Shown one piece after another: positions 1 to 8,982 of a stretch of DNA of 64,000 bases. The DNA is from Muricea muricata (lineage: Eukaryota > Cnidaria > Anthozoa > Malacalcyonacea > Plexauridae): contig OY979716.1 of the NCBI GenBank assembly GCA_963855995.1, positions 18,161,040 to 18,225,039 on the forward strand, in the 5' to 3' direction. Both the position numbers and the translations under genes were made by a program. Below the pieces are notes generated by a model. It searched no databases. It saw only the letters and a program-made list of their open reading frames with translations, and was not told the origin of the DNA. Every line of letters begins with the position of its first letter. Position 1 is the first letter of the stretch.

Positions 1-149
1 CGGGTCAATAATGTGGCTTAATGGTACTTCGCTATTGCCACGACCAGTTATTTTGTTGACTAATAACGACCCTTCGTCGTTGTTGTAATATTCGTCGTCT
101 TCGTCGTCGTAATATCCAATATTATCGTCACCATACTCTGGATCTTAGT
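1..149 (-). CDS. Acidic ORF fragment running off the window start
   Basis: Minus-strand reading (frame entered at about 144) stays open to base 1. It encodes an Asp/Glu/Tyr-rich stretch (DPEYGDDNIGYYDDEDDEYY) followed by a less biased segment ending SHIIDP at the window edge. There is a stop just upstream and no obvious Met. I do not recognise it. Its place beside other small AT-rich minus-strand ORFs makes it a candidate piece of the virus-like element. It could equally be an out-of-frame continuation of the basic ORF at 162-356. Confidence 0.25.
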
Positions 150-161
150 TATAAGATATTA

Positions 162-356
162 TTAAATTGGGTATACACCCCAAACTCGATGCCGGTTCGA
201 AGCGAGGTTTTTTAGCATTTTATTTCTTTTTGGATAATTTTTTTTGCATACCCCTCGTAAATCCCCTTTCTTTTTTAGAGAGGCGTACAACAACGGCACA
301 GTTCCATACGCTGAGTTTTTTTTTATAAAACCCATTGTGTCGTGCGCGCCAAACAA
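162..356 (-). CDS. Small basic ORF, possibly viral
   Basis: A 64-residue ORF rich in Lys/Arg (KKKGDLRGVCKKNYPKRNKM), with a second possible start at residue 8. A short basic protein of this kind could be a DNA-packaging or core protein of the virus-like element, but no motif proves that. It sits just downstream (minus strand) of the 476-748 ORF and just upstream of the acidic fragment at 1-149, consistent with a minus-strand gene cluster. Function is unassigned. Confidence 0.25.
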   Translation of the reverse strand: MFGAHDTMGFIKKNSAYGTVPLLYASLKKKGDLRGVCKKNYPKRNKMLKNLASNRHRVWGVYPI

Positions 357-475
357 ATCATATACTACACAATTAATTTTTTCTTAAATTTTTATTTTTT
401 TATAAAAAAAAGATATATTTAATTTATACCAGGGTAATCGAGAAAAAAAGTTAATTGGTTAAAAATTTTATTATT

Positions 476-740
476 CTAGCGAGGAAAGGGCAAAACACTC
501 AAAATAACCACACGTCCCTTGCCTGCATCGATGATTTTTGATTTTTCTTTTATTACTTCTACGCAATTTACGTCTTTCACATCGTCGGCGGTTAGTTCGT
601 AGTCGGGAGCAACCCACTGAAGACTGATGTCGTTTACGATGCAGACCGTTGTTTTAACGTTAGCTTCTCCTCGAAAACAAACCCGATTGTTTGTCGTTAG
701 CCCGCGTTGAACAACGTGGCTGAATGTTCGAAAAAAATCG
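476..740 (-). CDS. C-terminal part of an unknown minus-strand gene (virus-like block)
   Basis: Open minus-strand frame of about 88 residues ending ...VVILSVLPFPR and stop. Its N-terminal side runs into LINE-derived sequence at about 740-770, so the real start is missing. It may be the 3' portion of the gene whose 5' part lies at 1105-1802, split by the LINE fragment between them. No clean target-site duplication was found at the junctions. No domain recognised. Confidence 0.3.
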
Positions 741-1105
741 GTGTCCACAGTGTGGCACCTGTGTCTCGTTGTCTACGTCCGCGAAGGTAGCTCAGCAGGT
801 TACCACAGATATTATACTGGCGTAGTTTACCAAGGACGAGAGAGTGTTGCACTTTAGCGAAGGCTTTCAACATATCCAGGTAGATTACATCAGTCTGCTT
901 TCCAGAGTCTATTAAGGAGCCTATATATGTTGTCAATAACTTCCACAAGTTGAGTCACACAAGACTTTCCAGGAATAAATCCATGTTGCATAAGCCGAGA
1001 AGAATTTTTGAACACCGCTTATGACTTCTTCTTCAATGTCGACAAGTCTGAAGTTGCCAATGCCTTTCTTGGTGGACACTGCAATGGACACGATATTGTA
1101 GCATT
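740..1105 (-). mobile_element. LINE reverse-transcriptase fragment (minus strand)
   Basis: Minus-strand translation contains YLDMLKAFAKVQHSLVLGKL and a GNLLSYLRGRRQR stretch. These match the RT catalytic region of CR1/Jockey-type LINEs (usual pattern YLDFSKAFDxVPHxxLLxKL). One frame away and just upstream, the frame reads LMQHGFIPGKSCVTQLVEV, the preceding RT motif, so there is at least one frameshift. The first Asp is kept but the second is Ala (FAK for FDK). Only about 365 bp remain. It is a dead fragment sitting between two pieces of virus-like coding sequence. Confidence 0.65.
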
Positions 1106-1802
1106 TTTTCATATGAACCGTCTCCGTTATTTCCTATTTTTACGTTCCCTTTTGCATTGTTTCCTTTGTCGTTGATTATTTTAGTAACGTGTTCAAGTTT
1201 TCCTCGTCCAATGTCTGGGTCTGCTTCGATTTCTTGTTGTTTTTGGTCACCCACATATTTCCATTCAATGGGATTTGAATCTTTGAGCACTGTTTGTGAA
1301 AATTGTGTTTTTACTTGATTATATGTTTGTGAATCTCGAATTGATTGTAAATCGCGAGAATTTTTTCGCGTGAAAGATCCATTAAAACGAACTTCAAGTG
1401 CTTCAAAAATTTTGTGTCGTAAATTTCCTTTTGTGCAAATGGGGAGTTCCTGCAGTGTAAGATGGTCAAGAAGTAATTCAAATGTTAATTCAGTGTGTAT
1501 TAGATAGGTGTTTGTTTCAGTGAATCCGATGACACTGGCAGGTTTCGTTAGTATAAACGAACCATCGGCGTTTTTTGTGGGTCGTATGACAATTTTTGTT
1601 TCTGCAACAAGACCTTTGAAAACGCATACGGTAACAGGTTGCATTTGCACACGTTTGTTGATGGTAGTAGTTTGAATATCGGTAAACGGTTCGTTTTTAG
1701 TTCCTTTGGCGGTGAGTCTATTTCCTTTTTTTCGTTTTTTAGGCTAGAGTAAGGAAAAACACAATTTCGGGTACGTTTGCGCGACGATTTTGTACGAAGC
1801 AT
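1105..1802 (-). pseudogene. Unknown virus-like gene, frameshifted
   Basis: Two overlapping minus-strand frames appear to be one gene. The first starts at 1802 (MLRTKSSRKRTRNCVFPYSS). The second carries the main body (about 180 residues; starts near 1650; FTETNTYLIHTELTFELLLD) to about 1105, where LINE sequence begins. A +1/-1 shift near 1640-1690 would connect them. The body is mixed alpha/beta and Asn/Thr-rich near its end, as in a structural protein, but I recognise no family. It is divergent from the plus-strand ORF at 1928, with about 125 bp between, so that gap may hold a bidirectional promoter. Confidence 0.35.
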
Positions 1803-1927
1803 ATTTTGCGGACTGGTTTAACAACACAAAAAAAATCAAACGGTATATAATTTATGAAACAAGGTAAGTGCATTTTTATTGTAAGAAAAGAGAACAAAAA
1901 TAATATTTAATTTGTTTTAAGGAAAAA

Positions 1928-2260
1928 TTGGAAAAAATGAGAGTAAAACCAATTGCGTATGTACAAATATACGATGTTTTAAAATCGGGGCAAATTACTC
2001 CACGCAACGAAAGAACTTTTTACGACAATGCAAAAGACAAGTTTGTACAAGTGAACAAAACGCTTCCAAAACCTAGAAAAACAATACTTACGTTAAGTTC
2101 TGTACCTAAAAGAGCGGTGCACGACGAATCTCATCTTGGGGAAGCGTACGTAGTCATGAACGAAACGATGGTGACTGCAATAGACAACAATCTTCGCGAC
2201 ATTTCTAATTTCATGACGGGAGATGGCGGACCAGGGACGGTTCCCGTTGACGACGATTGA
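1928..2260 (+). CDS. Small unknown protein (virus-like block)
   Basis: A 110-residue ORF starting MEKMRVKPIAYVQIYDVLKS and ending in an acidic tail (GTVPVDDD). Intact, without signal peptide or membrane segment. AT-rich codons resemble those of the other ORFs here and differ from the glycosyltransferase-like gene downstream. An AATAAA-like site (GGAAATAAAG) follows within 40 bp. Divergent from the 1105-1802 gene. Family unknown; small size and setting suggest a viral or Maverick accessory or virion protein. Confidence 0.4.
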   Translation: MEKMRVKPIAYVQIYDVLKSGQITPRNERTFYDNAKDKFVQVNKTLPKPRKTILTLSSVPKRAVHDESHLGEAYVVMNETMVTAIDNNLRDISNFMTGDGGPGTVPVDDD

Positions 2261-2368
2261 AAGATTGTTTTATCTAAAAAACACTTTCAACTGGAAATAA
2301 AGTTTCTTACAAAGAAATAGAATTTTAAAAAAATACACGCATTGCTAAGAAAAAAAATTAGAGTTTAA

Positions 2369-2542
2369 AAAGCGGTTCCGGTTGAAAAAAATGACGCAGA
2401 AGATACAATTGACGTTGAAGAAGTTGAGCCAGAAGAAAACGGGGACAAAGGAAAGAGAAAAAAGGTGCGAATGATGGAGAAAAGAAAGAAGCTGAAGAAA
2501 GCACGTTTATTCCAGCTTGAACAATGGAGAAAAAATAAACAA
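2369..2542 (+). CDS. Charged C-terminal ORF remnant
   Basis: A 57-codon open stretch with no good start codon (an in-frame stop lies immediately upstream). It is acidic first (EEVEPEENGD) and then strongly basic (KRKKVRMMEKRKKLKKARL), ending LEQWRKNKQ and stop. It looks like the tail of a DNA- or RNA-binding protein whose 5' part has been lost. It ends three bases before the next ATG at 2545. Confidence 0.25.
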
Positions 2543-2544
2543 TA

Positions 2545-3706
2545 ATGGAAGAAAAAATTAGAAAAATTAGATTTACGGCAAATAGTAAAACAAATGACAC
2601 TGAAAGTAAAAAAATAGAAGTAAAATTTGAATCGTTTTTATCGTTAAATGAAAATTTTGTACAAGAGTTTTTTATCGAGCGACGATGTGGTGTTCAGAAG
2701 CACGTCGCTTTACCTCCCAGAAAAGAAAAAGAAATGAGCCAATGTAAAAATTTGGTAGACATTGCAGCGTCCATGCTGAATGGCGAGAATATTGAACTGC
2801 CTTTTGACACTGCTAACACTAAATGGAAATTTAAGCAAACAGTTGATGTAAGTTCTTGCAATAAAACTAAGTTCCGGTGGAACTTTCCTTGGGAGCAGGC
2901 TAATAGCCCAGAAACTATGAAGAAAGCAAACTATCATAATGTATCTGCAAAGAGTGCGCCTTATAAGAAGTTCTTTATAACATTTGGTGAAAGCTGTTGT
3001 GAGATTTCGAAAAAACGTGCTCTGAAGCATGCTTTGGGAGTCGGTGGGTTTGATTATGCGATCGCCCATGATATGTGTTCGGTTAGGCCGGGGTTTAGGA
3101 GGGTGCACAGGGATATCCTCTTTTGGCGCAAGGGTGCCGGGTACTGGCTGTGGAAGCCTCACCTTATACTTAAAACACTTATTGAAAAAATGTCTTTTGG
3201 GTATGTTTTGATGTACGAAGATGCTGGGAGTTTCTTGAGAAAGGATGCTAGGCCATTACTTAAACTGGGAAGTGAATCCCATCAAGGAATTGTTGTATTT
3301 ACATTGCAACTTATGGAGAAATACTACACCAAGGGTGATACATTTCTTGTCATGCAAATAAACTATCCAGAATTCATTCGCATCAGTAATCAAACACTGG
3401 CATCCTTTGTCGTGCTGCGGAAAGATTGCAAAACACTGCAGTTCGTCATGGAATGCCTTGCGTATTCGTCAGATGCCCGTTGTGTTACTGGTGATGCAAA
3501 TGTTCTGGGTCGTCCAAATCATGAAAGGTTTATTGAACATCGACACGATCCGTCGGTTTTGTCGATATTGTCAAAGAAATGGGGGCTATTGCAATAGAGA
3601 TCCTAACTGTCTGTATATGGATGACAGTGATTGGAAGGTATATGGATACGCTTCAGGACCATATGAACAACTCATAGTGCATGATAGGTATAGAGCTTAG
3701 TTCTAA
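2545..3706 (+). pseudogene. Glycosyltransferase-like gene, C-terminal frameshift
   Basis: A 350-codon ORF with conserved features at about residues 170-240: GFDYAIAHDM, then WRKGAGYWLWKPHLILKTL, then VLMYEDAGS. The pairing of a W-x-W-K-P block with a DAG/DxG block is typical of a sugar-nucleotide glycosyltransferase-like family; this is family inference. The frame stops at 3597, but the next frame continues with RDPNCLYMDDSDWKVYGYAS to 3700. A slip in the GGGGG run at about 3576-3580 therefore removes the tail; the paralogue at 27.8-28.6 kb reads straight through the same place. The first 45 or so residues are AT-rich and have no counterpart in the paralogue, so they may be virus-block sequence fused in frame. 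Confidence 0.5.
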
Positions 3707-4341
3707 AAATAGTCCACCTTTCATAAGAGTTCTTAGTTGAGACCCAGATATTGATTGGACAGTAGGGACACTCCCCAGTGCAATGTATTGCCCTATTTTT
3801 GTACAATCTACTGGCTACGGACAGCAAGTTCAGTGGTCTTATTGGCCAGAAAATGCGATTGACTGGCAGAAATAATGATAATGACATACTTAATTTGACA
3901 TATGTGGACACATAAAATTCCCTAATGTTCCTGTACTGTAGTTGAGATAAAGATTGCTTTCTTGATAAAATGAATAATAAATTAAGTTGTTATTTAAGAT
4001 AACACCTACTCTGCAGAATTTTTAAAAATTATATTGGGCTTTTTATGGTAATAAGCTGTCCTGCATGTCATATATAGATTGACTATAATTGTCCACTTAA
4101 AGGAAAAATTCATCTGTTAAATTGTGCAGTTGATGTCCACAAAAAGTGTTTAATATTCTGAAGAAATCCTTAGAATCCCTGTCTCATGTATTTACTTTTA
4201 GTCACTCTGGCCTGACCTACCCTCATAGTAAATCATATTTCATATTACATCTACACTACCCCTTTTATGAACAAAGGGACTATTGTCACAGAATATTTTT
4301 TATTTTGCTAGACACCAATATGGTTCCTATTACCATTACTT
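3707..4341 (+). other. Non-coding stretch between GT-like gene and PolB fragment
   Basis: AT-rich, with no credible coding sequence on either strand. It probably holds the 3' untranslated region of the glycosyltransferase-like gene: AATAAA-like signals occur at about 3970-3980 (GAATAATAAATT). I see no terminal repeats marking how this block entered the virus-like region. Confidence 0.4.
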
Positions 4342-4612
4342 AATTACAAAAAATATGTCGACGTAGAATTTAATCACAAAGAAAAAACATTTTCGTTGCG
4401 TTGCACGCATAAATTTTTTCAAAATTCGTTACAGTCGTTAGCAAAAACGTGTAATTTAGAAAACAAGTGTTTTTTCCCAATGGAATACATTCCAGATCGA
4501 TTAGATGAAGGGTTCGAGGTAAACGAAATGCCAAACAGTTGAAGATTTTGCCGTACATAATCCTACGGTAGGAGAAGACCCGGTCTTTCAAGAATGGTAC
4601 GAAGAAACCAAA
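4342..4612 (+). pseudogene. Fragment of protein-primed DNA polymerase B (Maverick/adintovirus-like)
   Basis: Two adjacent frames give a polymerase-like segment. The first contains SLRCTHKFFQNSLQSLAKT and CFFPMEYIP. After a stop at about 4540 the neighbouring frame continues to PVFQEWYEETK. The order fits the exonuclease-to-palm spacer of protein-primed family B polymerases, where a DSxxFLxxSLxxLxKxF segment precedes a KGYFPHxF segment and then an EFLxWY segment. That is family knowledge; the residues are seen. Only about 90 codons remain, with a frameshift, and the LINE at 4613 cuts it off. It is the best marker that the block derives from a Maverick/Polinton or adintovirus. Confidence 0.5.
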
Positions 4613-5760
4613 ATAACAACTGGATACAGGCACACCGTTGGACAGGTGCCACAACGGGACGTGAAGTTACATCTGGAGTTCCTCAAGGCTCAATCCTTGG
4701 ACCAATGCTGTTCCTGTTATATGTGAAAAAACTACCAAAGGCTGTGAAAACATCAAAAGTAGTTTGTTTTGCTGATGATACGAAGGTTCTCAAGCAAATT
4801 GACAACATACAAGATTCTGTTGGTCTTCAAAATGACATTAACAACCTTAACATTTGGGCAAGAGATAACGGTTTGACATTTAACCAAATGAAGTGTAAGT
4901 GCCAGCGCATCACACGAAAGAAAACACCGGTTCAACATCCCTACGCTCTAAATGAATTAGAACTCGAAACTTTACATGAAGAAAAAGATCTCGGGGTATG
5001 GGTATCGAGTGAGTTGAGCTGGAAGAAGCAAGTTATCGAACAGAGTTCAAAAACTAACAAACTCATGGGATTTGAGAGGAGATCTTCCCGGGAGATACGA
5101 AATGAACGAACAAGAAGATGTCTGTTCCTCACTATAGTACGACCCCACCTTGGCTACGCCACCCAGATTTAAGCCCCTCAAACCATCGAGCTTATCAAGC
5201 GAGTTGAAAGAGTGCAACGTCGTGCAACAAAGTGCATCCTAAACCTACCATACCACTGTGAAGTAACGTACGAAGACCGTCTACAAGCAACAAATTTACT
5301 ACCAGTTTGTTTCTGGCATGAATATCTAGATCTGACGTTTTTCTGCAAGATGGTAAATGGTATGGTGTGTGTCAGCGAGGAAATTATCCCTGAACGGAAA
5401 CTTGCATGCAAACGAATAACGAGGGCTACCAGCAATCCTGATACCATCATGTTCAAAACTAGAAAATGCAACACGACGACATTTCAAGGTTCGTTCGTGA
5501 ACAGGACATTAAGAATTTGGAACATTCTTCTTGATGAATTGAGACACTAGTCTCTAAATTACCATGATTTAAATCTCTACTGACGGAATACCTCAAAACT
5601 GCTTTAAGAGTTAATTATAGATCCTCGGACATGGAATTGTATCTGCCTAAAATGTAACACTGCTCGTAGTCTTAGTGCTCCACCCTCAGTAGTACTTACC
5701 CGCCACTATGGTGGCGGAAGTAATTAGTATGCAGGACGTGGCACCGGAAGGTGGTGGTAA
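4613..5760 (+). mobile_element. 5'-truncated CR1/Jockey-like LINE (RT and C-terminus)
   Basis: Plus-strand ORF with the RT block TSGVPQGSILGPMLFLLYV followed by VVCFADDTK (FADD catalytic motif), and the thumb segment GLTFNQMKCKCQRITRK. After a stop at about 5170 it continues as VERVQRRATKCILNLPYHC and NRTLRIWNILLDELRH, the usual C-terminal block of this LINE class. Most of the RT palm and all of the endonuclease are missing, as expected for 5' truncation. The 3' untranslated tail runs to about 5760 and includes a GGCGG hairpin (CCGCCACTATGGTGGCGG). It lies directly against the polymerase B fragment. Confidence 0.8.
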
Positions 5761-5864
5761 TTAAAGTATGACATCATAGCAAAGAGACACACGAGATATG
5801 GTTTGAAAAAATGCATATTATTGTTTACAACAACAAACGCCTTTTTAAATTAAGGTATACAACT

Positions 5865-5935
5865 GTTCGATATATAACTGATCGATATATAACTGGATTA
5901 CGGTATATAACTGTTCGATATAGAGCAGCTGTTCG
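5865..5935 (+). repeat. Short tandem repeat of TATATAACTGTTCGA type
   Basis: Four imperfect copies of a 14-20-bp unit, (A)TATATAACTG(T/A)TCGA, lie just past the stop codon of the minus-strand GRF-finger gene. The third copy has a small insertion. No function is evident. Confidence 0.5.
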
Positions 5936-6025
5936 GTAATAAATGATTAGCGAAAATACGATTAATGGAACGTTAAGCCAATGTTTCAATTAGAACTGTT
6001 CGAATGTTTTTAAATATAAAGTTGT

Positions 6026-6555
6026 TTAGAAATAACTAGGGGCCAAACCATTAAGGTTGCTGAAGAAACCACTTGTTTGGGATTGTTTGGATGGAAGGTG
6101 TTTAGTGTTGCAATAAGTTTCTTCGGGAACCCATTCGAAGCAGCTGCATAAATCTTCTTGAGCACAGCAAAAGAATAAGGGGTCTTTGTTGACGGTTTCT
6201 TTTTTCACTTTACGGATGGCGCACTGAAATCCGTGACGGCGTTCTGGTTTCGCTACGGCTTGTACGTCGCCCCAAGCCCAGAAGGAACGAGGATTTGTTT
6301 GCTCCGAACTCACGAAGAAGGGCCGACCGTAGTTGGCTTTCAGCAGGTTTTTGACCACGCGCATTTTCGCGAGTTTACCGTGTTTTTCGCAACGAAAGGT
6401 TGTTGGGCAGATTTCCAAGCGGCGATGGCTTTTTCGTAGAGGTAGCTTTCGTCTTCTGAGCAACTGAGATTGCAGCTAGGGTTTTGATTGCAGAACCAGA
6501 ATGATTCTTTTTCCGTTGTTGATTGAGCACAGGGTTCTCCGTGTAAACATTTCAT
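6026..6555 (-). pseudogene. Multi-GRF zinc-finger protein, frameshifted
   Basis: Start at 6555 (MKCLHGEPCAQS). Three GRF-finger-like modules can be read. Module 1 is CLHGEPC...FWFC. Module 2 is CEKHGKLAKMRVVK...NYGRPFFVSS...SFWAWGD. Module 3 is HGFQCAIRKVKKE...PLFFCCAQEDLCSCFEWV. GRF fingers (in TTF2, NEIL3 and topoisomerase 3-alpha) bind nucleic acid through an N-x-G-R-x-F-Y/F core and Cys ligands. Module 2 has lost expected cysteines (FFVSS where FFVCx is usual). The first 40 codons are in a different frame from the rest, with the shift at about 6385-6400, so this copy is broken. It faces the palindrome-rich promoter at 6.64-6.99 kb, divergent from the 7058 gene. Confidence 0.6.
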
Positions 6556-6638
6556 TTTTTGCAGAGTATATGTTCTGAATACTGCGAAGTGAGGAGTGAG
6601 TGTTATATTTTCGGGTTTGGTGTCTTGTGCTTGCTCTG

Positions 6639-6995
6639 ACGTCAAATCTCCCGTGAGATATCACGTCAAATCTCCCGTGAGATCGCCCGTGAGATTTTTG
6701 CAGTGTGTTTCTGACGCGATGGCTAGTTTAAGCGATGTTGTTGCCCATGAAAACGTTATTGCGTAATGGTATTGTGCGAAATGACGAGACACACAAATAT
6801 CGAGTGAAGCGAGTTTTATACTGGTGACGTCTAACGTGAGATCTAACGTTAAAAAATCTCCCGTGAGATCTCACGTGAGATCTAACGTTAGATATTAAAC
6901 GTCTTCTGATTGGCCGCAAACGGCTCTATATAGGTAAAATACATAACGTTGAAATTAGTGTTAAAATTGTTAAGGTTTATGTTAGCGTTAGAACT
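6639..6995. promoter_or_regulatory. Palindrome-rich bidirectional control region
   Basis: Repeated palindromic units crowd this interval: CTCCCGTGAGAT three times at 6647-6700, GACGTCAAATC, then TCTAACGTGAGATCTAACGTT, TCTCACGTGAGATCTAACGT and TAGAT at 6828-6895, and GTTAGCGTTAGAACTAACGT at 6981-7000. A TATA-like CTATATAGG lies at about 6925. Divergent genes flank it (6555 minus, 7058 plus). Dense ACGT/ACGTTAG palindromes point to a promoter or replication-origin element bound by a dimeric factor; that role is inference. The same motif recurs at 7945-7965 and 17225-17375. Confidence 0.6.
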
Positions 6996-7057
6996 AACGT
7001 TATGTGATATGCGTGCGAGACCTTTTTTAATACAGCGAAACTTTAAACAGTTGCAAA

Positions 7058-7618
7058 ATGGCAAGAACCAAGGCCTCAGACTACCAGAAAAAATATCGCG
7101 AAAAAAGAAAAAGAAAATTTGAAAAATATAAAAAGACTCATAAATATGTTAAAAGAAATATTCCTGAAATACTGATAAAATTAGGAGCTCTTGAGACCGA
7201 AAAAGACCAAGGAGGTGTTCGTCAACTTAATTACCATGTTGTTCCTGAACTCGGAAACAGCGAACGAGAGAATGTTCCTGAACTCGAAAACAATCAGCGA
7301 GAAATTGTTCCTGAACTCGGAAACAGCCAGCGAGAGAATGTTCCTGAACTTGAAACCAGGCAGCGAGAGAATGTTCTTGAAGTTGAACTTGAAAACAGCC
7401 AGCGAGAAAATGTTCCTAAGGTTGAACTTGAAAACAGCCAGCGAGAGAATGTTCCTGAACTTGAAAACAGCCAGCGAGAGAATGTTCCTGAACTTGAAAC
7501 CAGCCAGCGAGACAATGTTCCAGAAGTTGAACTTGAAAACAGCCAGCGAGAGAATGTTCCTGAACCGGGACTCGGAAACAGCCGGCGAGAGAATGTTCCT
7601 GAACTCGAAAACAACTAG
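7058..7618 (+). CDS. 11-residue repeat protein (NSQRENVPELE type)
   Basis: Starts MARTKASDYQKKYREKRKRK, a basic helical N-terminus of about 50 residues. It then has about a dozen copies of an 11-residue unit, ENSQRENVPEL, with some VEL spacers, to a stop at 7616-7618. Repeats go on past this stop in other frames to about 7710. A plausible original C-terminus, GEIVPPEYNVSLESLYGF, ends at 7800. The copy therefore seems shortened by indels in its repeat array. A basic N-terminus with an acidic repeat tail could be a DNA-binding or nuclear viral protein. Function unknown. The promoter has palindromic ACGTTAG motifs. Confidence 0.5.
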   Translation: MARTKASDYQKKYREKRKRKFEKYKKTHKYVKRNIPEILIKLGALETEKDQGGVRQLNYHVVPELGNSERENVPELENNQREIVPELGNSQRENVPELETRQRENVLEVELENSQRENVPKVELENSQRENVPELENSQRENVPELETSQRDNVPEVELENSQRENVPEPGLGNSRRENVPELENN

Positions 7619-7712
7619 CGAGAACAACTAGCGAGAAAGTGCTCCTGAACTCGGAGACAGCCATCGAGAGAATGTTCCTGAATTTGAACCCGAAAACAGC
7701 CAGCGAGAGAAT
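7235..7712 (+). repeat. 33-bp coding tandem repeat
   Basis: A unit of 33 bp, with the core AACAGCCAGCGAGAGAATGT, is repeated about 14 times, some copies with 6-12-bp extensions. The unit length is a multiple of three, which keeps the reading frame to 7618; after that indels break the frame. No spacers separate the copies. Confidence 0.85.
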
Positions 7713-8402
7713 GTTTCAATCTAAAACATTAACTGAATTAATAGGGGAAATTGTTCCCCCCGAATACAATGTATCATTAGAAAGTCTATACGGTTTTTAA
7801 GGAATTATTATAACATTCTGTAAATGATGTTCAATATTTTGAAAATGTTTAATATCTTTTCTTAATTCTTATATGAATTGAAATATTTGTTGAATAAATG
7901 TTTAAAACTACTATCGTATCCTTATTACTATTAGATTTAGTGTTATATCTAACGTTAGATTTAAGGCATAATATGTAAATTTACCGTGTAGGAGGGCTCC
8001 GGGTTCGTAGTCCCACAACAAGCACAGAAAACAGTAAAAGGATGTATAAATACTCTTAGAGTTTTAACGGGTGATCCAATTATAATTGCGATAGATTATA
8101 CATTGAAACTTATTTTTAGTTGAATAGCAAACGCCATAAATTTTGCGTCCGTTTCATTTATTTCTTTCAGTTTCTTCCGGTATTTCTGTTGATAGGTCGC
8201 TCCTCTTGTTTGTCCTTTCTCCATCTTTGAACTTTTGAAAATTCCCGCCAATTTTTGTTTTGATTGACAGGTGTTTCCACTTCCAATTTTTACATTTCTA
8301 GAGAACTATAATTATCTTACATTACGTTTACGGCGTTTATTCTTATTGATTTTAAGTAAGTAACTTTATGTTTTGTGATTATTTTGGCTTTGACAATACG
8401 CG
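7713..8402 (+). other. 3' end of the repeat gene and spacer with ACGTTAG palindrome
   Basis: Positions 7728-7800 hold an in-frame tail (LTELIGEIVPP...LESLYGF) of the repeat protein. AATAAATG at about 7893 may be its polyadenylation signal. TATCTAACGTTAGATTTAAG at 7945-7965 repeats the control motif of 6.64-6.99 kb. The remainder up to the Bcl-2-like ORF shows no coding sequence. Confidence 0.45.
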
Positions 8403-8762
8403 ATGGAGGTTATTGTGGACGAGTTTCGAAAAAACAATGTTAACATCGATATAACGATACTATCCCAACACATTAATTACGTGCTTGGCGTTCACGAGGA
8501 TATGTACAAAGAAATGGCAAATCGTTTGAATTCGGATGAATTGTTCAATGTTTTAAATGAAATGAACGTAAACAGTTTTGGTCGTGTCGTGGCTTACTTG
8601 GCGCTGGTCTACCGAATGAATATCTCCGAAGAAGACGTGATACGTGAAGCTGTTTGTTTAGTGGTGCCAATTTTAAGAGACACCGCAAGAGTTGAGGGGA
8701 GTTTTATACGAAGAATATTTTCTGGCGTAGGGTATGCACTGTACGAATGGAGCATTTCATAA
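8403..8762 (+). CDS. Bcl-2-like apoptosis regulator (virus-type, short)
   Basis: Intact 119-codon ORF, all-helical in character. Residues about 58-75 read MNVNSFGRVVAYLALVYRM, which fits a BH1 region of Bcl-2 proteins (usual pattern NWGR-V/I-VAxxxF), with Phe in place of the usual Trp. Family knowledge: cellular and viral Bcl-2 proteins bind pro-apoptotic BH3 helices in a groove formed around BH1. The C-terminal segment RRIFSGVGYALYEWSI could be the last helix; a clear membrane anchor is absent. Short Bcl-2 homologues are known accessory genes of several animal DNA virus groups, which suits its position. The gene is followed by AATAAAG at about 8820. It could instead be an unrelated helical protein. 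Confidence 0.5.
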   Translation: MEVIVDEFRKNNVNIDITILSQHINYVLGVHEDMYKEMANRLNSDELFNVLNEMNVNSFGRVVAYLALVYRMNISEEDVIREAVCLVVPILRDTARVEGSFIRRIFSGVGYALYEWSIS

Positions 8763-8982
8763 AACTACTACCGTAATCACAAGACTTTAAAAGAGTGCGA
8801 ACTAGTGATTATGTTATAGAATAAAGAGATTATTCGCTTACCAAATCTGCAATTTTGACACAGAAATTTTTGGTAGGGTGTTTTACACCCGATATATTAT
8901 AAATACAATATTTATTGAGATTTTTAAGAGACATTCTAAAGTTTTTTAATCACATACTATGAAAAGCTGTTGTACATTTGTA
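8763..8982 (+). other. 3' flank of the Bcl-2-like gene, no gene seen
   Basis: AT-rich. It contains a likely polyadenylation signal (GAATAAAG at about 8820) and no other recognisable feature. Confidence 0.35.

Noticed and set aside
2710..3162. 150-codon minus-strand ORF
   Set aside because: It lies wholly opposite the conserved glycosyltransferase-like frame and has no independent support.
7181..7664. Several long ORFs in other frames over the 33-bp repeat
   Set aside because: A repeat unit divisible by three keeps all frames open. Only the plus-strand frame from 7058 has a start, a basic non-repeat N-terminus and a promoter.
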